Below, piece after piece: positions 1 to 3,755 of a DNA stretch of 5,223 nt. The position numbers and the translations under genes were made by a program. Source of the stretch: an uncultured Holophagales bacterium. GTDB lineage: Bacteria > Acidobacteriota > Thermoanaerobaculia > UBA5066. The stretch's first letter is position 1; each line of letters starts with the position of its first letter. Location: positions 1 to 5,223 of the forward strand of contig CALMDF010000047.1 in the NCBI GenBank assembly GCA_937864895.1, read 5' to 3'. The notes under the pieces were generated by a model. That model was given only the letters and a program-made list of their open reading frames with translations. It was not told the DNA's origin and ran no database searches.

Positions 1-930
1 TTCGTCCCGAATCCCGACCGGCCGGTCTACGGCGAGACCCCGCGGCCGGAGTGGCTGAAGGTGCGCCTCGTAGAGAACGAGGACACCCGCGGCATCCTCG
101 ACCTGGTCCGGCGAAAGCACCTGAACACCGTCTGCCAGGAAGCGCAATGCCCGAACATCTTCGAGTGCTGGGGCCGCGAGCGGACGGCGACGTTCATGCT
201 CATGGGCGACGTCTGCACCCGGCGCTGCGGTTTCTGCGCCGTGACGCAGGGAACCGGGCGGCCGCTCGACCCGGAGGAGCCGCGCAACGTGGCCGAGGCC
301 GGCCGGGGGCTCGGCGTGCGCCACGCCGTCATCACGTCCGTGAACCGCGACGAGCTCCCCGACGGCGGCGCCGCGCACTTCGCCGCGACGATCCGGGCCG
401 TGAGGGAGCTGAACCCGGGCGTCACGGTGGAGGTCCTGGTCCCCGATTTCCTCGGGAGCGCGCCGGCCCTGGAGGCGGTCCTGGCCGAGAGCCCGGAAGT
501 CCTGAACCACAACACCGAGACGGTTCCCCGGCTCTACCGGCGGGTCCGGCCCGACGCCCTCTACGAGCGCTCCCTCGAGCTCCTCGCGCGCGCCGCGGCG
601 TGGAGGGACGCCCGTTCCAGGGGGATGCGCGTCAAGAGCGGGATCATGGTCGGGCTCGGCGAGACGTTCGACGAGGTCGTCGAGACGTTGAAGGGGATCC
701 GCGACGCCGGCACCGACACGCTCACCGTCGGCCAGTACCTCCAGCCGCACGCGAAGAGGCTGCCCGTGGAGCGCTGGTGGACGCCCGGGGAATTCGCGAG
801 GATCCGGGAAGAGGCGCTGGCGATGGGGTTCGCCGTCGTGGAGTCGGGACCGCTCGTCCGCTCGAGCTATCACGCCCGGGCGGCGCTCGGAACGACCGCG
901 GGGGACGGCGGGGACGCCGTCCCTCGCTGA
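1..930 (+). CDS. lipA: Lipoyl synthase (LipA), radical SAM enzyme; 5' end outside window
   Basis: Lipoyl synthase inserts two sulfur atoms at C6 and C8 of protein-bound octanoyl chains, the last step of lipoate biosynthesis for pyruvate and 2-oxoglutarate dehydrogenases and the glycine cleavage system. It acts in the cytosol. Numbering from the first codon in the window (309 residues visible, TGA stop), the auxiliary [4Fe-4S] cluster, which is the sulfur donor, is bound by C45-X4-C50-X5-C56. The radical SAM cluster is bound by C72-X3-C76-X2-C79 in DVCTRRCGFC. The C-terminal RSSYHA at 287-292 contains the serine that ligates the auxiliary cluster. The reading frame is open from base 1, and the residues before codon 21 (PRPEWLKV) match the family, so the GTG at 61 is not the start; the true start lies upstream of the window. 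The final residues (GDGGDAVPR) are a low-complexity tail beyond the conserved core, and they coincide with a hairpin. The gene converges on a ferredoxin gene 10 bases away. The identification is very secure; whether lipB or another lip gene precedes it cannot be seen. Confidence 0.97.
   Translation, partial: FVPNPDRPVYGETPRPEWLKVRLVENEDTRGILDLVRRKHLNTVCQEAQCPNIFECWGRERTATFMLMGDVCTRRCGFCAVTQGTGRPLDPEEPRNVAEAGRGLGVRHAVITSVNRDELPDGGAAHFAATIRAVRELNPGVTVEVLVPDFLGSAPALEAVLAESPEVLNHNTETVPRLYRRVRPDALYERSLELLARAAAWRDARSRGMRVKSGIMVGLGETFDEVVETLKGIRDAGTDTLTVGQYLQPHAKRLPVERWWTPGEFARIREEALAMGFAVVESGPLVRSSYHARAALGTTAGDGGDAVPR
901..924. terminator. Strong GC hairpin at the 3' end of lipA, possible bidirectional terminator without a T tract
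   Basis: GGGACGGCG (902-910) and CGCCGTCCC (915-923) are perfect reverse complements separated by GGGA, which fits the GNRA tetraloop pattern. G901 and T924 could add a wobble pair. The stem lies inside the last lipA codons and sits between convergent lipA and ferredoxin genes, where a bidirectional terminator would be expected. Neither side has a T-rich run, so it is not a textbook intrinsic terminator. It might instead stabilise mRNA 3' ends or pause polymerase. Confidence 0.45.
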
Positions 931-939
931 ACGGCCGTT
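930..939. other. 10-base perfect palindrome between convergent stop codons
   Basis: AACGGCCGTT is a perfect palindrome that starts at the last base of the lipA TGA and fills nearly all of the 10-base gap before the ferredoxin stop codon at 941-943. As RNA it has no loop, so it could only pair with shortened arms. It could be a short protein-binding site or chance in GC-rich DNA. Nothing else lies in this gap. Confidence 0.3.
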
Positions 940-940
940 G

Positions 941-1174
941 CTACTCCCCGTCGTTCCCGATCGCCTCGACCGGGCAGGAGTCCATCGCCTCCTGGCACTG
1001 GGCCTCTTCCTCGGGGGTCTCGGCCTGCTTCGACACGTAGGAGTAGCCCTTCTCCTCCTGGCGCGCGAAGTTGTTCGGGGCGGTCACCCGGCAGACGTCG
1101 CAGTCGATGCACTGGGTGTCGACGTAGAACTTTCCGGGTGCGTTGTCGCTGTAACGATCGTCCTTGTTGGCCAT
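941..1174 (-). CDS. Small single-cluster [4Fe-4S] ferredoxin
   Basis: This 77-residue acidic protein (MANKDD... to GNDGE) is a low-potential electron carrier of the single [4Fe-4S] type. C22-X2-C25-X2-C28 in CIDCDVC and C67 in CPVEAI are the four expected cluster ligands. C60 aligns roughly with a cysteine that forms a disulfide in some archaeal ferredoxins, but its usual partner position is alanine here, so it is probably free. The second cluster motif of 2x[4Fe-4S] ferredoxins is absent. The frame stays open far upstream, but that part is antisense to the cytochrome and LON-domain genes and does not resemble a protein family. ATG at 1174 is chosen because the family typically begins with this MA(N/D)K...D.. 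sequence. An alternative ATG at 1192 (adding MLSSAA) has an AGGAG 10 bases upstream. It is convergent with lipA and divergent from the cytochrome gene. Its redox partner is unknown; LipA is a possible client. The fold is secure, the role inferred. Confidence 0.93.
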   Translation of the reverse strand: MANKDDRYSDNAPGKFYVDTQCIDCDVCRVTAPNNFARQEEKGYSYVSKQAETPEEEAQCQEAMDSCPVEAIGNDGE

Positions 1175-1180
1175 GGCCGC

Positions 1181-1185
1181 GGAAG
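1181..1185 (+). promoter_or_regulatory. Ribosome binding site GGAAG supporting the cytochrome start at 1191
   Basis: GGAAG lies five bases before the ATG at 1191. It supports this start over the in-frame ATG at 1173 and TTG codons at 1164 and 1167, which would add a charged stretch (MAAEDS) in front of an otherwise clean signal peptide. Confidence 0.5.
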
Positions 1186-1188
1186 ATA
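1183..1188 (-). promoter_or_regulatory. -10-like hexamer TATCTT just upstream of the ferredoxin start (leaderless candidate)
   Basis: On the minus strand TATCTT (TANNNT) is followed by eight bases and then the ATG at 1174. No Shine-Dalgarno sequence lies between them. This spacing would place the transcript start at or next to the ATG, giving a leaderless mRNA. A TTGACC at 1218-1213 resembles a -35 box but is 24 bases away, which is too far for normal pairing with this hexamer. This is a reading from sequence only. Confidence 0.4.
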
Positions 1189-1190
1189 GC

Positions 1191-1550
1191 ATGAGGAACA
1201 CGCTCCTGATCAGGTCAATCGCGCTCTTCCTCGCCGCCGGGGGAGCCTTCGGGTGCTCGGGAGACGCCGATCCCGGAGCCCGGGTCTGGCGGAAGAAATG
1301 CTCGGCGTGCCACGGCTCCGACGGCGCGGGCCGGACCCGTTTCGCCGAGGGGCGACCCTTCGCGGACCTCACCGACGGCCGCTGGAGGCACGGCCCCGAC
1401 CGCGAGGCGGTCCGCCGCCTGGTGGCAGACGGGGACCCGGCGAGCCCGATGCCCCCGTTCGCCGGCCGCCTCTCGCCGGAAGAGATCGACGCCGTCGTCG
1501 ACTTCTCCCTGGGGCTCGCGGCCGCCGGCCGGCCAGGGGCGAGGCCGTGA
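1191..1550 (+). CDS. Small exported monohaem cytochrome c, probable lipoprotein
   Basis: This 119-residue class I c-type cytochrome would carry electrons outside the cytoplasmic membrane. Residues 1-21 form a signal peptide: a basic n-region (MRNTLLIR), then a hydrophobic stretch (SIALFLAAGGAFG), ending at C22. The -3 to -1 residues AFG before C22 fit a lipobox only loosely, so lipid anchoring is likely but not certain; simple cleavage and secretion is the alternative. The haem-attachment motif is C37-S-A-C40-H41, followed by GSDGAG as in many cytochrome c domains. M87 in SPMPPF is the probable distal haem ligand, and the helix EEIDAVVDFSLGL (97-109) is the usual C-terminal helix of the fold. 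The small size and single CXXCH suit a periplasmic c6/c5-like carrier or an accessory subunit. Its TGA overlaps the GTG start of the LON-domain gene, so the two are probably one translational unit. The physiological partner is not identifiable here. Confidence 0.9.
   Translation: MRNTLLIRSIALFLAAGGAFGCSGDADPGARVWRKKCSACHGSDGAGRTRFAEGRPFADLTDGRWRHGPDREAVRRLVADGDPASPMPPFAGRLSPEEIDAVVDFSLGLAAAGRPGARP
1535..1539 (+). promoter_or_regulatory. Ribosome binding site AGGGG supporting the GTG start at 1547
   Basis: AGGGG precedes the GTG at 1547 by seven bases, inside the last codons of the cytochrome gene. Together with the GTGA overlap it supports a GTG start and translational coupling of the two genes. 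Confidence 0.5.
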
Positions 1551-2206
1551 ACCACGTCCTCCCCCTCTTCCCGCTCGACGCCGTCCTCCTTCCCGAGACC
1601 CACCTGCCGTTCCACGTCTTCGAGCCCCGCTACCGGGCGATGCTCGCCGACGCCCTCGCCGGGACGCGGCTCATCGGGCTCCACACGCTCGACCCGGCCG
1701 CCCCGGCCCTTTCCGACGGCCGCCCCGGCCTCCTCCCGTTCGGCTGCGCCGGGGAGATCGTCGAGCACGAGGCCCTCCCCGACGGCCGGTCGAACATCGT
1801 CCTCCACGGCGTCTTCCGCTACCGCGTCGAGGCCGAGAGAACGGGGCGCGCCTACAGGGTCGCCGAGGTCGAGGAGGCTCCCGTCCTCCCGCTTCCCGCG
1901 GGCCGCGAGGGCGGCCCGGGCCGGCGCGACCTTCGGCGCCTTCTCTCCCGTTCCGTCGACAGGCTCGCCGTTTCGGTGGGTCGGACCGAGGCGCGTCACC
2001 TGTCGGGCACCCTCTCGGACGAGGGCCTCGTGAACGAGGCCGCGACCCGCCTCGGCCTCGGCGCTGAGGACCGCTACGCCCTCCTCGCGATGCGCTCTCT
2101 CGAGGAGAGGTACGACTGGGTCCTCGACCACCTCAGGAGCCTGCAGGCGCGGGTCGACCTCCTCGCCCCCTTCCGCCGCGACGGCCTCGACCCCCGCTGG
2201 AACTGA
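1547..2206 (+). CDS. LON-substrate-binding-domain protein (stand-alone Lon N-terminal domain)
   Basis: This protein of 219 residues is built from the domain that forms the N-terminus of Lon protease (LON_substr_bdg), without the AAA or protease domains. The hallmark is near the start: LPLFPLDAVLLPE (5-17) followed by LPFHVFEPRYRAML (20-33). Further along, the sequence around FGCAGEIVEHEALPDGRSNI matches the conserved strand region in which these proteins report a 'G...I......LPDGR' pattern. A helical C-terminal half contains LAMRSLEERYDWVLDHL, typical of the bacterial stand-alone family of about 200 residues. Their biochemical role is not established; substrate or peptide recognition is assumed from Lon. 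The GTG start overlaps the cytochrome stop codon by GTGA, implying coupled expression, although no functional link to a cytochrome is obvious. It ends 15 bases before the convergent AAA ATPase gene. The family assignment is strong and the function open. Confidence 0.92.
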   Translation: MNHVLPLFPLDAVLLPETHLPFHVFEPRYRAMLADALAGTRLIGLHTLDPAAPALSDGRPGLLPFGCAGEIVEHEALPDGRSNIVLHGVFRYRVEAERTGRAYRVAEVEEAPVLPLPAGREGGPGRRDLRRLLSRSVDRLAVSVGRTEARHLSGTLSDEGLVNEAATRLGLGAEDRYALLAMRSLEERYDWVLDHLRSLQARVDLLAPFRRDGLDPRWN

Positions 2207-2221
2207 GCCCGGGCCGCCGGC

Positions 2222-3724
2222 CTACGTCGCGCTCTCCCGGGAGGCCGAGATCGCCCGGTTGTGCGCCCAGCTCTTGATCGCCTTGATCTGGTCGTCCATC
2301 GTCCGCGAGAGCGCGACGGTGTTCGTGATGACCCGCGACACGTCGTCCTCGTCGAGGGGGCGCTTCTCGTTGAAGGCGTCGATCGCCGCCGCCTGGACGA
2401 TCGACTCGATCTCCGCCCCGTTGTAGCCCTTCGTCGCCTTCGCGAGGAAGACGGCGTCGAACTTGGACAGGTCGGCCTTCTGCTTCCTGAGGTGGACCGC
2501 GAAGATGGCCTTCCGTTCCGTCTCGTTCGGCAGGTCGACGAAGAAGACCTGGTCGAACCGGCCCTTCCGGATGAACTCCGCCGGGAGGAGGTGGATCCGG
2601 TTGGCCGTCGCCGCGACGAAGACGAGCGCCTCCTTCTCCTGCATCCAGGTGAGGAAGGTCGAGAAGATCCGCCCGAGCGCGGGGTCGCCGCCTCCCGCCT
2701 CCCGCCCGCCGGTGATCGCCATCTCGATCTCGTCGATCCAGAGGACCGCCGGGGCGAGCGCCTCGGTCGTCTTCAGAGCGCGGTGGAAGCTCGCCTCGGG
2801 GTTGGACGTTCCGAAGACGAGGTTCATGTCGAGGCGGAAGAGGGGAAGGTTCCAGAGGGCGGGGATCGTCTTGACCGAGAGGGACTTGCCGCAGCCCGAC
2901 ATCCCCATCATGAGGAGCCCCTTCGGGACCGGGAGCCCCGCCTCGACCGCCTCCCGCGTGAAGAGGTTCTGCCGCTTCCGGAGCCAGTCCTTGAGGTTGT
3001 CGAGCCCGCCGATGTCGTCGAGCGTCACCCGCGGCGGGACGTACTCGAGGACGCCCTCCTTCCGGGACGACTGCTCCTTCTCGGCGAGGAGCTCGTCGAA
3101 CGTCGTCTCGTCGAACCGCGGCGTCCGGGCGAAGACCTTCGAGAAGACGTGCTCCAGCTCGTCGAGGGTCTGCCCGCGCAGGGCCGTGACGATCCGGTCG
3201 GCGTCCGCGGACGAGAGGCCCCCCTCCCCGAGGTAGCGCTTCCCGAGGATGGAGATGGCGTTCCTCACCTCCGCCTCGTCCGGCAGGTCGTAGTCGACGA
3301 GGAAGACCTCCTTCTTCATGTCCTCCGGCAGGAGGAGGCGCGGGGAGACCATCACCAGGAACTTCCCCTTCCCCTTCATCAGCCTGTAGGCGTCGCGGAG
3401 CTTCCGGACGACGTCCGGACGATCGGCGAGGAGCGCCGGGAGGTCCTTCATGAGGAAGAAACCCGGCCCCGGGGCCTGGAGCATCACGTCGAGGGCGCGG
3501 AGGGGGCCGCGCGTGTCGGCGGGCGCGTCCCCCAGGCCCGGCCACCCGTCCACGCACGTCCAGACGGCGAACGGAACGGGCCTCTCGTAGTACTTCTGCG
3601 CGAGGACGGCCAGCGCCCTCTCCACACGGCTCTCCTCCCAGGACTGGACGTAGATGAGGGGATAGGAGCCGAGCAGGGCGCGCCGGATCCTCTCGGCGCC
3701 GCGAACCGGGGCGGGAGTGCTCAT
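2222..3724 (-). CDS. Ycf46-like AAA+ ATPase
   Basis: This 500-residue cytosolic protein resembles Ycf46, the AAA family member known from algal plastids and cyanobacteria and found in many bacteria. The N-terminal half (about 15-210) starts with YPLIYVQSWEESRVERAL and looks like the degenerate P-loop-like domain of that family; I see no intact Walker A in it. The ATPase core begins at DDIGGLDNLK (236-245). It continues with Walker A GMSGCGKS (274-281, K280), Walker B VLWIDEIE (327-334, with D331 and E332) and a sensor-1 segment ATANRIHLLP with N375. The arginine-finger region is FIRKGRFD (384-391, R386 and R389). The C-terminal lid includes GYNGAEIESIVQAA (433-446). All residues needed for ATP binding and hydrolysis are present, so an active hexameric ATPase is expected. 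The substrate is unknown; cyanobacterial Ycf46 has been linked to inorganic-carbon responses, which need not apply here. The gene is convergent with the LON-domain gene and divergent from the pentapeptide gene. ATG at 3724 has no Shine-Dalgarno but a -10-like box directly before it. Confidence 0.92.
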   Translation of the reverse strand: MSTPAPVRGAERIRRALLGSYPLIYVQSWEESRVERALAVLAQKYYERPVPFAVWTCVDGWPGLGDAPADTRGPLRALDVMLQAPGPGFFLMKDLPALLADRPDVVRKLRDAYRLMKGKGKFLVMVSPRLLLPEDMKKEVFLVDYDLPDEAEVRNAISILGKRYLGEGGLSSADADRIVTALRGQTLDELEHVFSKVFARTPRFDETTFDELLAEKEQSSRKEGVLEYVPPRVTLDDIGGLDNLKDWLRKRQNLFTREAVEAGLPVPKGLLMMGMSGCGKSLSVKTIPALWNLPLFRLDMNLVFGTSNPEASFHRALKTTEALAPAVLWIDEIEMAITGGREAGGGDPALGRIFSTFLTWMQEKEALVFVAATANRIHLLPAEFIRKGRFDQVFFVDLPNETERKAIFAVHLRKQKADLSKFDAVFLAKATKGYNGAEIESIVQAAAIDAFNEKRPLDEDDVSRVITNTVALSRTMDDQIKAIKSWAHNRAISASRESAT

Positions 3725-3730
3725 GGGGCG

Positions 3731-3736
3731 ATTCTA
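3731..3736 (-). promoter_or_regulatory. -10-like hexamer TAGAAT for the AAA ATPase gene (leaderless candidate)
   Basis: On the minus strand TAGAAT, one base from the consensus TATAAT, is followed by CGCCCC and then the ATG at 3724. The six-base spacing and the absence of any Shine-Dalgarno sequence fit a leaderless transcript beginning at the ATG. No good -35 box is visible; it would fall within the first codons of the divergent gene. Confidence 0.5.
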
Positions 3737-3741
3737 GACGT

Positions 3742-3747
3742 TACACT
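3742..3747 (+). promoter_or_regulatory. -10-like hexamer TACACT for the pentapeptide-repeat gene (leaderless candidate)
   Basis: TACACT lies eight bases before the ATG at 3756, with no Shine-Dalgarno sequence in between. Its -35 region would fall on the start codon of the divergent ATPase gene. The two -10-like hexamers are only five bases apart on opposite strands, in the only A/T-richer patch of this intergenic gap, so polymerase binding at the two should be mutually exclusive. Confidence 0.4.
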
Positions 3748-3755
3748 CCGCCTTC

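Noticed and set aside
27..1040. Open frames on both strands over lipA
   Set aside because: Low-complexity Arg/Pro/Ala-rich translations over a clearly recognised lipA.
1213..1218. Minus-strand TTGACC as a -35 box for the ferredoxin
   Set aside because: At a 17-base spacing the next hexamer (CTCATG) is not a -10, and the TATCTT box is 24 bases away.
1175..2131. Long minus-strand open frame continuous with and upstream of the ferredoxin
   Set aside because: It is antisense to the cytochrome and LON-domain genes, has composition typical of a GC-rich shadow frame, and only its last 77 codons match a protein family.
2207..2222. GCCCGGGC palindrome and GGCC-GCC-GGCC inverted repeat in the gap between the convergent LON-domain and ATPase genes
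   Set aside because: Arms of only four bases and no T tract; expected by chance in DNA this rich in G and C, so not called a terminator.
2133..3557. 474-codon minus-strand frame overlapping the AAA ATPase in another frame
   Set aside because: Arg/Gly/Pro-rich translation with no motifs, lying over a gene with a full set of AAA motifs; a GC-driven shadow.
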